From assembly GCA_015698045.1 (NCBI GenBank), contig BLAL01000050.1, positions 806,001 to 870,000 on the forward strand: a stretch of 64,000 nt of DNA, in the 5' to 3' direction. The notes below the pieces were generated by a model. The model saw only the letters and a list, made by a program, of their open reading frames with translations, ran no database searches and had not been told where the DNA came from. Each line of letters begins with the position of its first letter. The first letter of the stretch is position 1. This DNA comes from Rhizophagus clarus (lineage: Eukaryota > Glomeromycota > Glomeromycetes > Glomerales > Glomeraceae). This document shows, one piece after another, positions 10,579-23,613 of the stretch. The position numbers and the translations under genes were made by a program.

Positions 10579-12697
10579 TATTAAATAAATTATTTAGCCA
10601 TTAACAAGAATTATCAGTCTGTCAAAATCAGCATGATCCTAATAGACTGACCAATAAATCAGTAATTATAAAATAAAATCATTATACTGCACCAAAAATT
10701 TCCGGCTATTCACAGTTTTACATCTTAATTTTTGGATATTTCCATTGCCAATATTCTTCTTTATAATAATATAGCTTGTCTAATTTAACTTATCTTTCTA
10801 TTTTTATCACAAACATTTTAATTTTAACCTATAATTAAAAATTGTTAGTATGTTACCTCTTTAATTTAGTAATAGGTAAAGGTACTGTATATTGTTGATT
10901 CCTTCTTCAGAATCAACAGCTCCTATTAACAACAAAGTAAGGGCGTCTAAGCGTGAATATCTTGTCAGTAGAGTCGCCTAGAATAAAAACGGTTTAATGA
11001 AAATTCTATTTAACGATATTTCAAATGAGCGTTTTTGAGAAAAGGGAAAAAAAGTTCAAGGAAGCCTTCATTTGAGGGTATTATATATTTTTTTCTGAAT
11101 ACATTGACTAATAATAACAATTCTTAATACCCAAAGTATAGACAATAAAGAAAAAGATCATATTGATAGCGAATTATCTGAATTTATTTGACACGCCATG
11201 TCTCTATTTGCGAAGTTCATCTAATCGGTTTCACATGTGATGGTGTTGTTATCTATACATTATAAACATGATAACTATTTGTAATAATTTCATAGTAAGT
11301 ACCCATTTTTAAAAAGTAAAATTTTTGAATCTGTATTTCGATATCGTTGATCCAGATACGATATTAATAAAACAACTTAAAAAAAAAAAAATAATAATAA
11401 ATAACTCGGAAGCACAATACTTATTCAAACCACCTTATATTCATATCGTTTAATAAAGAAGAGCAAAAATCATAGTTTGAGAGTCGATCTTATAATTAGA
11501 ACAGTTTAGACGTTTCGCACGTTGCCTTTTCCTCACATTAATATGCACGAAATTCAATTTCAAAGGAAGACAACTGCATATTTAATCATACTACAAGATA
11601 AAGAAGTCTTCGAATGAAAGTCCAAAAATGAACTACTAGATAGCGGAAATGCGATGTCATTTAACATCATCATCGATATTTTCATCCTTTCAAATTGACA
11701 GATTATGTGATGCTTTCAGAACGTTAGATTAGAAAATACTCATGAAGTACCGTATTACTGTATCCCAAACGTGTGCAAATCACATAACTTTCATCATCGA
11801 GCTTCTAATTTAACAATGACAATATACACAACGGAAATTTTCAAAGATATAAGAAATCACTCTCATATATTTTCAGACACGTACCACAGTTTTAAACAAA
11901 ACAGCACGAGAAGAAAATGGACAAAGGGAACGATTTGTTACACACATTATAAGTATAATTCAGTAGTCAATCAAAAAGATTCTGATTTTAAAAAAGTTTA
12001 TTGGATATAAAAGATAAAAAAAAAAAAAAAAAATAAAGAAGACAATTTAAAAGACTCGAAATAAATTGTAATTTATATTATTGGCTTTATTTAATACATC
12101 AGTTATTTTTATATGGAATTTTTATAAAATTAGTTAAAAAACTTGGTTGATTTAAAAAGTATTTAAACCCTTGTTATAGAGTATCATATAATGTAATACG
12201 AGTCTGAAAAAAATGACTTTAATTAATTTGAACTCGTAAAACACATGCATTCCTTTCAAGTATGATAAATATGGCAAGTTAAATTATAACAAACAAAACT
12301 TCGCTAAATTTTTGAAATTTGTTTCGGTTAACTTGATTTAGTGTTTTGTGTATCTTTATGCACCTGACTTATTTCTACCAGAAAATCAAATGCACCAAAA
12401 TTAAGTACAAAGTATACAAACATACTATTTTCGGGATTTCGGAGTTCGGCATTAGGATCTTTAAGCCATTTAACTACAAATGTTACTATCTTAACGCCAA
12501 ATTATATGCGTGTAATACAGAATTAGAATTTATAGATATCATTAAAAAACCTGATTTTTTACAAGGAAAAAAAGAAATTTTGACAATCTAGACTTTACCA
12601 AAATTGAAAGTCCCTCCTTAAGAATGAACAAATAATTTTTCGGGCTGTGCTCACATATTTGTTTTTCAAATAAATAAAATAGGGGTAGGGGAGGTTA

Positions 12698-12747
12698 AAC
12701 AGCATAAAACAGCATAAAACAGCATAAAAACAACACAAAACAGCATA
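12698..12747. repeat. Short tandem repeat of ACAGCATAAA
   Basis: Three exact 10-bp units followed by degenerate copies (ACAACACAAAACAGCATAG). No gene is linked to it. Confidence 0.85.
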
Positions 12748-13014
12748 GTAAGACCATCTACCCCGATCCTAAAATTACTTTTTGGAAAGATATGAACTCA
12801 ATTTCGAAAAAAGGTTATAGATTCTGGATTGATAAAAAGCTGTGTAAAAAAGATTGATTACGCCAAATCAAAAAAAAAAAAAAAAAATTATTTTTAAAAA
12901 AAAGCGATAATTTTAATGTCATTTATTAATTAATTACAAGTATATCTATCTGCTATCTAAAATCTAAATAAAATAAAATTACAGATTAAATTATACAGTA
13001 ATAAATATTTTTAA

Positions 13015-14888
13015 TTAAGGAACTTTTAATAAATTATTTGGACTTTTGATACTAAATGCATCATCTAATATTGTTATTTTTGTATTCGTATTCTTATTTG
13101 ATATACCTTTTAAAACGTTTTTAGTAGAAAGCTTTATTAAATCTTTTTTAATTTGAGAGGGAGATTTATTTCCACTTTTACTTATCATTAAAGCAATCGT
13201 ACCAGATACATGAGGCGTGGCTTGGCTAGTTCCATCTAAAATTTTCGTTGATGTATTTGATGACTTCCAAGCAGATTGTATGTTTTTTCCTATAAATTAT
13301 TTATATAAATAAATAATAAATTTATTTATATTTTATGTAAATATAATTTTAAGAATACCTGGAGCAAAAATACTTAAACATTGTCCAATATTAGTAAAAT
13401 CGGTCAATTTGTCATATTCATCAATTGCACCAACAGTAATAACGTAAGGTGAAGATGCTGGGGAGAAGTTACACGAATTTGAATGAAAATTATTTCCTGC
13501 TGCCACAACTACATGTATACCTGCAGCAAATAAGTTATGCATTATTATACTTAAAGCCGTTGAATCATCTGATCCTCCCAATGACATACTATAATGAAAT
13601 AAAATGAAAGTTAATCCCAAAAAAAAAAAAAATAATAAAGAAAAAAGGCTGAGATATCGTCACAAAATAACATACTTGATTATTGTATTTTTATTTTTAT
13701 GTTTCTTATGTTCATTAAGAACATATGTCAGACCAGCAATTACGCTACTTGTTGTACCTATACCATATTTGTCTAATACTTTGACCGCTATAACATTTGA
13801 TAATTTTGCTACCCCATACTTTTTACCTGAAACCGATCAATTGAATAAGGTCAAAGGTTTTAAAATAAATGAATTAATTTTAACAAATAAACTTACCAGC
13901 AATCTAATTTAAATAAAATAAAATAAAATAAAATAAGATGAAATTTTTTTTTTTTAATATTTTAAAAATGGAATAATAAATAAAACTTACTATAGCTGCA
14001 ACATGAGTTCCATGCCTACAGTACATAAAATTAATTAGATTAGATAATAAAAAAACAATAACTGACAATAATTTTTAATTTATTAACATACCCATTATCA
14101 TCAATATTAGAACATTTATCACAAAAAGAAGCGCCAAATTTTGCACGACCTTCAAATTCTTTATGAGCGATATTTATACCACTAAAAAATGAGATAAAAG
14201 TGAAATATGAATAATAAATTGCTTAGTGCGGATTAATTAAAATACTTACGTATCAATAACGTAAATGTTTACACCTTTACCGGCCGAAGAAGGATACTTA
14301 TATTTTTTATCTAATTTATTCGTAATTTGATCGATTCTATCCAAGTTCTAGTTTAAAGACGAACGATAAATAAATGTTACACAACCTACATGCATGAATC
14401 ACATGACTTACCCATAATTTAGTAATTTGTTGAACGATGCTATTATTAGACGACCTCTTGTCTAACTTCTTTTTCCAGGAAGTCACATTAAAAGTTTTTT
14501 CTTTTTCAACAATTGCAACATCATCCCAATTTTTTAATTCATTTTTAACAAAATTTGGATCAAAATAACCAACATAACCTGTAATAACATTTTCAACATT
14601 AAAACCTTTAAGAACATCATGATTAGAATTTGATGAAAAAGATTTATTCATATTATCATGAAATGGTATCGTGGTTTTATTTAAACATCTTGACATTCTA
14701 TTAAAATGATTTCTTCCTCTAAAATTTAATGAACGAGAATTTAACGAAGGAGTATCTTTTAAGATCACAATGAATTTTTCTTGTTTTCCCCTATAATGTC
14801 TTTTTGAACATTCAAATGAGTATACATTATAGAAACATGAAGTGAATAAGAATAATGTAATTATTAAAAAAGTAAATTTTAAAGACAT
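13015..14888 (-). CDS. Secreted subtilisin-like serine protease (S8, proteinase K type), 450 aa
   Basis: Eight exons: 14412-14888, 14250-14347, 14092-14181, 13991-14015, 13897-13903, 13676-13826, 13359-13588 and 13015-13289. They sum to 1353 nt, or 450 residues plus stop. An N-terminal signal peptide (about residues 1-24) is followed by an inhibitor-I9-like propeptide (KFIVILKDT ... GYVGYF ... WDDVAIVEKEK) and the peptidase S8 domain. The catalytic triad is present: Asp in YVIDTGI, His in HGTHVAAIIAG and Ser in DGTSQATPHVSG. The oxyanion Asn is in VVAAGNN, and the substrate strand NMSLGG is intact. Exon 5 is only seven bases long (ATTGCTG) and supplies the 'IA' of the conserved HVAAIIAGKKYGVAK run. 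The protein should mature outside the cell by cleaving its propeptide. It is complete, with no missing key residue. Confidence 0.95.
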
Positions 14889-15569
14889 CGAAAGTAGAAG
14901 GAGGTGAGGTATTAAGGAAAGTAGAGGATAAAAGAAGATGACAAAGAGATGGTAAATGGGTTTAAAGGAATGGAAGATCGGAATTTGGAAAATTAAAAAG
15001 AAAGAAAATATATATATTGCATTTTTGTGTATTGAATTGAAATGATGGCGTGGTAAAGCGTGATAACACTGCGTAAATATTTATTTATATTTCAGCAAAT
15101 CACCAAATTTTAATTCGTTTAAAGAATCGGGTCATAATTCCGCGTGTCATGCATGGTTTGTATAATGTTACATCCAAATAAAAAGAAAATTATAACAAAT
15201 TCGGCCAATCCAATAGGAAATGAAGACATATTTAGAAATAACTGAAAGGTGTATATATTCTTTTGTTCGTTATATTATAAAAGCAAGGAAAAACAATTAA
15301 TAATAAAAAAAAAAAAATTAATTAATTAAGAATATATTTTTATTAATCATCTTTTTTCATTTGTTATTCATTTGTCCATTGTTCATTTTTGAATTACATT
15401 TTTTTTTTTCTTGAGAAAATAGAAAGTAAAAAAAAAGGAAGAAAGAAAAAGTAGTAATAGGAAAAAAAAAAATAAAATGTTCAAAATTATAAAAAAAAAA
15501 AAGAAGGAACTATTTTATACTATAAAGTAAAATTATTATTAAGTTTGATTTTCAAAATTTTAATATATC
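14889..15569. other. Intergenic, subtilase promoter side and glyoxalase 3' side
   Basis: Purine-rich stretch just upstream of the protease start (14889-15010), then AT-rich DNA with A tracts. No ORF or RNA gene was seen. Confidence 0.6.
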
Positions 15570-16335
15570 TTATTCGGTTTTTTGACGTTTAGGACTATTT
15601 CCATCATTTTCGCCACCACCTTCATGATCCTTTCCTTCATGTTCATTATCATCAACATCATTAGCATTATTAGCATCATCAGCTTTAACGGGTTGAGAAT
15701 TTTCATGATTAGATTCTGATATAGGAACATAACAGAGTTCAAGTTTCATTCCGTCAGGATCTTCCCAAAAAACTAAACGAAACGAAAATAAAAAATTATG
15801 AAAAATCACATGAAAATACGAATAAAAATCTCTTTTTTTTTTTTTTTTTAAATTATAATTTCTTACCTGCATAATAACCAGGAGCATAATCATATTCTTT
15901 AGGTTCATCCAAAACAGTAAATTTATTTTCTACTAAAAAATCGTGGAATTTATCAATTTCTTCACGAGACGTTGCATTTAATGCTAAATGATGGAAACCA
16001 ACAGAATATCTGGTATGTTTGGAATCTTTGTTTTCTGAACGAATTGGAGAGATAACAAATTGAATTCCACCGAGTTTATTTACCCAAGATGTATGAGTTT
16101 TTTCTCTTGAAAATGATTTAAATCCTAATTAGAAAGAGAGAAAGAATTTATAAAGGAATTAGAAAATTTAGAGGATTTAGAAGATTTAGGGAATATTTAC
16201 TAAATTTATCATGATTTATCATGATTTACCTAATTTTTCGAGGACAGTATCATAATATTTAATACTTTTTTCATAATCGCTAACACTAAGACAAAAATGA
16301 GATAACGATCCTAATACAGGTCCTTGATTACTCAT
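15570..16335 (-). CDS. Glyoxalase/VOC-superfamily protein with acidic C-terminal tail (188 aa)
   Basis: Three exons (16230-16335, 15867-16124, 15570-15772) sum to 567 nt. Residues 1 to about 140 form one vicinal-oxygen-chelate module: an opening LSHFCLSVSDYEKSIKYYD strand-helix, GFHHLALNA with a metal-type His, and a closing FWEDPDGMKLELCYVP with a metal-type Glu. These are the hallmarks of glyoxalase I/bleomycin-resistance-like proteins; the substrate cannot be read from the sequence. After the fold comes a tail of about 45 residues rich in Asp, Asn, Glu and Gly, ending in a basic SPKRQK patch near the C-terminus that resembles a nuclear localisation signal. This tail is absent from typical single-module relatives. 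No signal peptide. Confidence 0.85.
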
Positions 16336-18328
16336 TTTATTTTTTATTTATAATAAAAGGAATTCAATTAAAAATATTTTATTTTGATTTTTTTTTTTTT
16401 TAAAAAAAAGGAAAAAAAAATTGGAAAGGAGAAGATAATTATTATTATCAAGGATGAAAAATAAAATAAAATAAAATAAAATTTAAAATAAAAGAAAAAG
16501 TAAAAAAAAAAAGTAAAAAATAAAAAATGATGGGAAAATTTCGAACTAATTTATAAAACTTTTTTGCACTGTGGGAACTTTATTGTTTACCCAATTTAGT
16601 TTGTTTTGTTTATCCCAACTATCTGAACTATATGATTTTTTTTTTTATTTTATTTTATTCTTACTTTATAAATTTCAAGGGTAACAGTAATGAAATGATG
16701 ATATTCCATATACATCAATAAACTATTTTAGTGATATTCATTATTACATTAATTGATTCTTTCATCAATTTACCGTAACAATCCGTTTTGTTCAATATTA
16801 CCGAGTTTGGGTTGAATGTAATTATATAAAATATAAATAATATATAAAATAGATGCAATCTTTTTTTATTTTTATAATAAACTTTTCTTTGAAAAGTGTC
16901 CATTGTTTTGATGATATATATATAAAAGAGACGATTTTAGACCAAAGAAAATTTATTTTTAATATATTAACGTATCGCGGGGGGTTGATCTTCAAAAGGA
17001 TTTTAAATTAGACCTAATATGAGAATGATGGGCGGTACGGGGTTATTTATGGGATACCTCCATTAGGTTTAGTTAATATTGTTCAAAAAGGAATGAAAGG
17101 AATGAAGTACAAATGTACTAAATTTAACTAATTTAAATTAAATAAATAATATTTTCCTAAACATCATGGATAAAAAATTCCGGTTTTACTTTTATTTTTT
17201 GTTATTTTAAAAAAATAAATAAATCAAGGAACCTCTTAATTTTGAATATGTCAAATTCATGTTTTTCAAAATATTTGATGATCAGATCTAATTAAAGAAA
17301 TTACCTAGTAAATACGTTGTGAAGAAATTCATTTTAATAAAATTCATATTATTTATATAATAATACTAACTTAAAAATATTAAAATATTTATAGTATATT
17401 TTAATTTATGATACTCTCCGCATATATACATTTCCCGCATATGCGTATTACGTAGTTTTCCGCATTACGTACATTTCCGTAGATTTAAAAGAAAAATTCA
17501 ATGGGGATATATTTAGTTCACAGTAAAATATTTTTTTAAGATATTTTTATTTTAGTATTTCTTTGATCGTAACCTAACCTAATCATCCAATCGAACCACT
17601 TTCGGAAATAAACGAATGGGCTTTTTAAACGAATAAAATTTTATCATCTTTTTTTTCTTTTTCTAACCTCAATAAACTCAATAAACTCAATAACCTCAAT
17701 AAATTATATATTCTCTCCTGTTTCATACAATTCTCTCCATGAACATGGGTTACTCATTAGTTTATATAAATAAATATTTATGTTTAACAGTTTGACAAGA
17801 ATAATCGAATTCAATTTTCATGTTAACCAATTTAGTATTGTTTATTCCACGGAATTTTCATGGACAACTAAAACAATGATTTATTTTCTATGTATAGTTT
17901 ATTAAATTTATCCGTTTTTTAATTATCCGATGTGTTACCGTAATGACTTTTCGATTATTTGAGATGTACATTATAAATTATTAATAAAATTTGATGTCTT
18001 TTATGCATTAATGATTCGTTAACGTTTCATTAATAGATCCAAAAAAAGATCTTTTCTTCTAGATTACACTCAATTCATTTATTACAGCTATAGATCCAAA
18101 TTAAGTTCTACCTGGAATCTTCGAACCTGATCAAGAATCCAATTTACGTAATACCATTTTTATTTATATTTTTTCCGATTTCATAATAATTTTATTACAT
18201 ATTATTTATATAATCATTCTATCTATGTATTCCATGTATGTATGATATGATTATGGCTTAGCATGAATGATTTATTTGTTTAAAATTATTTGGGTGAATT
18301 TTTTATTAAAAAAGATTTTTGGAAGATA

Positions 18329-18365
<37 letters not shown>

Positions 18366-19890
18366 CAGTTTGATATTATTTAACTTATCAACTAATCCAT
18401 AATTAGGAATCTTTATTAATTACGATTGATACATTGCAGATTACTATGATAATCAATTATATAGAAACGGTTTAATTATTAGTAAATAAAATATGATTCA
18501 TTCTTAAGGTTCCTCATTGTTAATGATAAAATTATTATGTTCTTTATTCATGTGTATGATAAACAAATTCTCATTTAACCAATAACATTTTTGATCGATC
18601 TCATTCATGTAAAATCTTATTCTACTTTACGGGAATGGATCTAAATGTATTTCCGGCTATTTTCCGGTTTATTTTTATTATTTTTTTTATTTTTTTTTTT
18701 TTTTTGAATAATACCGGTTTTTAATGTTTGTTACTAACCAAATTCAGTACTTTGAAATTTTTCTGTTCGTTTAATTACTTTACTTATTAAGTAATATGTG
18801 ATTTTCTCATTAAATCAGATTTTAGTATAGAGTTTTGTAGATATAAATAGAAATAAAAAATTATATTAAATAGCATTTTATCACCTACCTCCATTTTAAA
18901 AAAGATCCGGTAACTTAATCTGGTAACTTAATTCTGGTTAAAATTATACCCCTTCAAATGCGATCTAATGTTTATTATAGAGCAGAATGTACAACATACA
19001 TTTAATGAACTACAAACCACAAATCACCCTTTCTCCGATTTCCCACTACCATAAAAGTGTCAATAAGTTAGATGTTGTCATCCGCCCACCGACAATCTTT
19101 TATTTTATCACCCTGTGATTTCTACATCTTCCCTATCTAATATTATTACCATTATAATGATCAATATAACTTGATAAAATATTTTTTTATGCAATTAAAA
19201 TTATGTAATTAAAAATTGAATCATTATGATTAATAAGAAATTCTTTCAATATTAAATCATAATAAGTTTCTTTTGATAATAAAATTTTATAATATTTAAT
19301 ATTTATAATATTTGAATAATTGAAATAAATGGGAATATCTCTTTTAATTTAATAAATTCTTATTTTAAGGCTCCTTTTGAAGTAATTTGACCTCACTTAA
19401 AGAATTAATGAAAGTTCTTATATCATTAAAATCTTTCCCAACTTTAATAATTACTTTATAAACCTCCTCCCGTTTAATATAATTGTTTGAGTCTGACAAA
19501 GAAATAAAGCTAGTCTTTCGTAACAGCGTGCAAAAAGAGATTTTTGTACGAATTACTATAATCTTTATACGCGTAAAATAAAAAAAAAAACACGTTTTAA
19601 TTATCTAAATTAAGCAACAATTTTTGAACTTAATTCCGTCTAAAGTCCTCGTAATTCCGGCCAAAAATCTTCACAATGCGGGCCAGCTTTGCTTATTTTT
19701 AATATATTAATTCTTTAGGCAATTGATTAGGAATAGTGACAAATAATTAGTCAAATGGTCAGATTACCAAAATAAATTAGTATCAGGTTTAAATTTATTA
19801 ATTTTAATTAATTAATTACTTTATTTTAATATTTTTCTCTATTTCAAATTTTTGTTCATATAGTACATTCACAACTCTATAATAGTCCTT
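16336..19890. other. Long AT-rich intergenic region
   Basis: No supported gene in 3.5 kb. Contents are A/T tracts next to the glyoxalase start, a run of CTCAATAAA-type units near 17665-17705, a (TTA)n microsatellite at 18330-18364 and otherwise unique AT-rich DNA. The minus-strand 62-codon frame near 16715-16903 is unsupported. Confidence 0.6.
18330..18364. repeat. (TTA)n microsatellite
   Basis: About eleven uninterrupted TTA units. Confidence 0.95.
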
Positions 19891-22800
19891 TCAAACAGAA
19901 TTATGTTTATCTAAATATTTCTTGTATTTTTCACATTCAACTTTTACTGGCCTTAGATCCTCCGAGATATCAAAATAACCAGTCTCTTTATAATGCCATC
20001 TTTTCATCCTTTGTACTAATTTTAACCATGAATCCTCTATTCTTTTATCAAGTACTTGAGAACAATAGTATACAAATTCATCAATATGTATCTTCTCAAA
20101 TATTTTCATATCTTTTCTTCGTCCTAATTAAAAAGTTGTTTGAATTTAAAATGTTGCTTATCAATAATATAAAAATTAAAATAAACGTGTTTATTACCTA
20201 ATTTCATTAATGGTACCGTATGAAACAATAATACGCCCCAAAATTCTTTCGGGGATATTTCAGAGCGCAAGCATTCAACTAACACTTGTGCTGCTTGGAT
20301 ATAAAATTCATCCTGATATTTAAAATAAATAATTAGCACGTCTTATTTTGTTACACGGCAGATTAAAAAATAAATGAAGAAAGGGTCACCTGGATTAAAG
20401 AATGATACAATCTATATCTTGACAGAAAGTTAACCGATTCATTTGAATCTTTATCAACAGGGATACTATCAAGAACTTCACCAAACGTAATTTTACCTAT
20501 TATTTTAATATTAAATTATTTAAATTTTTATATACGTATATATATATAAAGAAATTATTTAATAATTTGCTCTTACCAGATTCGACATATTGTGTTAGAA
20601 ACATACTACAAATTGCTTTAAGACTTTCGTCTTTTCCTGCTCGCATATAATAAATAATGGTTGAAGCATATCTTTTTATCTGCATGTATTTAGTACCCAT
20701 AGTCTAATAACTTAAAAATCAATTTAGAATTGTATAATATTAAAAAAGGACGGGGGGGAGCAAAATTAAATGCATATAGTAAATTACCGTAATGATACAT
20801 TTCTCGTCGAATTTTAATCCATTATCTTCACAAATCTTTAATATTTTTTCGAATTTTCTCTCATTATCAAAGGGAATCTTTCCTATAAACTAAAGTGATA
20901 AATATAGTTTTACTATCAACTTGAATATTATTTAGAAATTAATTCTTTGAAGTAATCTCATTTTCTTACTTCTTCCATAAATACTTTTCCAAATTTCTCG
21001 CAGTGCTCCAAATATTTAAACCCAACTTGCCATAATGTAGGGTGCGTTAATAGTGGTTCTGTAAATTTAATTAAATAACCCTCACGATGCTGATGCAACA
21101 ATCTAACAAAATTAAATTTCTATTAAGGGAACAATGAAACTAAATATGTCAATTTAGACTAGTATGAAGAAAAGGATACAAGCTCTTTCCACCTATTGTT
21201 TCATCCAGATCGGTTTTGCAAAGTAAGTCTGTTAAATGTGATAATAACCATGGGTCGATATGTTTACAGTAACCTAATGCCTAAAAGAAAAATTCAATTA
21301 TTTTTATTTTATTTGAAAATTAAATAACATAATTCAAAAAGGATTGGATATTTCAAAACTAATTACGTCATCAATACGTTGATAAAAAATTCGTTTTAGA
21401 GCCTGGCTAGTCGGATCAGGATGTACGGAAAATCTAATAAAGATCGGTCCTAGCATAGATCTGTGTACAGTTAAAAGTGTATGAGAAGAAATTTGACAAC
21501 AATACATGAATAAAATGAATTTGATCGCGTAAATTTACCTTACATCTGAGGTATCACATCTGGGATATTTATGATAGATTAGGGCGATTAACCCTTCCAA
21601 CCATGAAGAACTTTTACCTAAAATGGCTTCAGGATCACCGGATAATATTTTCAAAATCTTAACAAAGTTCTCCTCTAAAAACTTATTCTCCAGAATTATA
21701 GATTTTTGCAATTGTCTAAATAAAAGAGATAACTTCTTTAGTTATCTAAAGATAAAATAATATAAAAAGCGACAAATATTATACGCACGAACACTGCGCA
21801 AGCCAATTCCTCCAAACTAAATCCGTATCATATGAAGACATTTTTGGTCTAGATTTTATGCATTTTATAACAGATTGTATAATATCATTTATTATACTTT
21901 CTCTATTAACGAGTTTGTCGCTAGTAATTTCCACCGGCATAATTATACTTCTTAAAAAATTTATTGCTTGTGGAAACAAACCACGAAGAACTAATCTAGA
22001 TATATCGGAGATTCATATTATTAGTTAGGGTTATATAATTAACATGAATAAAAACTAAAATAATATGTACTTGTATAATCTTGACCAGAAAACCACAGTG
22101 TTACGAAGATTAGGACTATCTCTTAATTCATTCAATTCTTCTTCTGTTAAAGCTAGAGAAAAATTAAAAATATCTGACATCATATATCGCTTAAGATGTA
22201 AAGGATATTTACGTGGATATAACTATTTTCAATTAACTTACCTCCCAAGGGATAGCATTCATTTAACCAAGTCAATAAATCTGTTGATAATCTCTGATAT
22301 CTTTCAGATTTTATGAAATACATAATCCGACATAATTCCCAAATGGTCATCATATCTCTAAATGTATTGATTTCACTCTGAATTTGTTTGTCTTTAGTCG
22401 GGATCTATGTATATAATGTTAATTAACTAGGAATTATACGTATATATTAAAAAAAACGCGCAAACCTCTTGAAGACTCTTGATATGATTCACAATGGTGT
22501 TTACATAATTCCATGAGATATCGCACAATAATTTTTCCCGCAACCTATTAATGTATGTCGATTACAAATCTATCTTCAAAAAAAAAAAAAACTAATGCTT
22601 GAAAAGTTCTATATAATAATTCAACTCACGATTTTTCACGCCATTCTTTACTTAACGGTGCTTTGGCTGCTTCCCGAAAAACAGAAAACGCTTCGTTGTA
22701 AAACTAAGTACGAAAACAATTTTACGTTAACATCCAGTTAAACCAATATTCTGACTATCATATACATATATTACTCACTCCTCTTCGAGAGTCTATATCA

Positions 22801-23296
22801 TTTACTAAAGAACAATTATAAATTTGAGTATCCAAAGTGTAAGACTCTTCGTTGACCTTGAAATTTTAACTAATTGTTAAAATCACTTTTTAGCTTACGC
22901 GTTTTAAAATAAAGATAAAATTACCTTCTCTTTCGGCTCCTTTCCAAAAACATAACACGCAAAATCTTTTGAACGAGTAGGATGAAATTTAACTCCAGTA
23001 CTTTGATTTGTAGTAGACCAAAAATCTGAATCATATTCAAAACGTGGGTTAAGAAATATAGTTTGCTTCCGAGTTTCTGGTTTAGGTTCAAATTCTTCAA
23101 CTTGTTTCCCTTTTCCCTTGCCAAGATACGCGTCTTCTTTTAAGAAGGCTTCAGTAATAATAGACGCCTCGTAGAATTGCGTTGAAGAGGGAAATGAACT
23201 TACACCTTCGAATTGTGAATAGTCTACTGGTGGAGGTTCAAAAGTAAAAGGAGTGAACTGTAAAATGTTTGAATTATGATCTGGAAATAAGGACAT
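19891..23296 (-). CDS. NUP85: Nucleoporin Nup85 (Y-complex subunit)
   Basis: A gene of more than ten exons runs from the ATG at 23294-23296 to a TGA at 19891-19893. The N-terminal exon carries a Phe/Pro-rich segment (LQFTPFTFEPPPVDY). The following exons form an all-helical protein that aligns in order with animal Nup85: an IWELCRIMYFIKSE block with LLTWLNE, a central helical solenoid, an HPTLWQVG block with a YLEHC continuation, an IPFDNERKFEKILKIC block, and near the end a block with ISPKEFWGVLLFHTVPLM. Nup85 is a scaffold of the outer-ring Nup84/Nup107 complex of the nuclear pore. Exon borders were not all fixed, so the exact length is open. It is transcribed in the same direction as the upstream kinase-like gene, 317 bp away. 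Confidence 0.85.
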
Positions 23297-23613
23297 TGTA
23301 ATAAAACCTATAAACAGATGAAGTGGAATAAAAATTTTCTTCTTTACTTTTATTTTAAAAAAAGAAAATTTTAATCGATCGACACAAAGGGCAAACTACG
23401 CCTATCACGTGATAAATTGTTTAAATAATGAAGTCAGTAATGATAAATATGGAATAAAACATAAAAGAATTTTGTAACTCACATTCAATGCACCTCGCAC
23501 CTCAAAAGTCAACAATGACATGAAATTTATTTAATTATTTTTTATTATTTGTTTCGTAAATACTATACGTATTTTATTCTATTATGTTAAATGATCCGAA
23601 CTAAATAAAAACT
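23297..23613. promoter_or_regulatory. Intergenic region upstream of NUP85
   Basis: This 317-bp gap separates the 3' end of the membrane kinase-like gene from the NUP85 start, so it should hold a terminator and the NUP85 promoter. No specific motif is assigned. Confidence 0.4.

Larger units (their letters stand above)
9188..13014. other. Gene-poor region with possible relic coding pieces
   Basis: No supported complete gene in 3.8 kb. A plus-strand frame at 9793-9969 looks like a fragment of a Ser/Thr/Asn-rich protein and is preceded by an ATG (9758) in a frame shifted by one base. A palindrome lies at 10553-10578. Frames of about 80 codons at 11771-12010 and 12346-12591 have no recognisable motifs and are not called. 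A short ACAGCATAAA repeat lies at 12698-12747. Confidence 0.55.

Noticed and set aside
11771-12591. Two plus-strand frames of about 80 codons
   Set aside because: Composition follows the AT-rich background; no motif, intron pattern or neighbour supports a gene.
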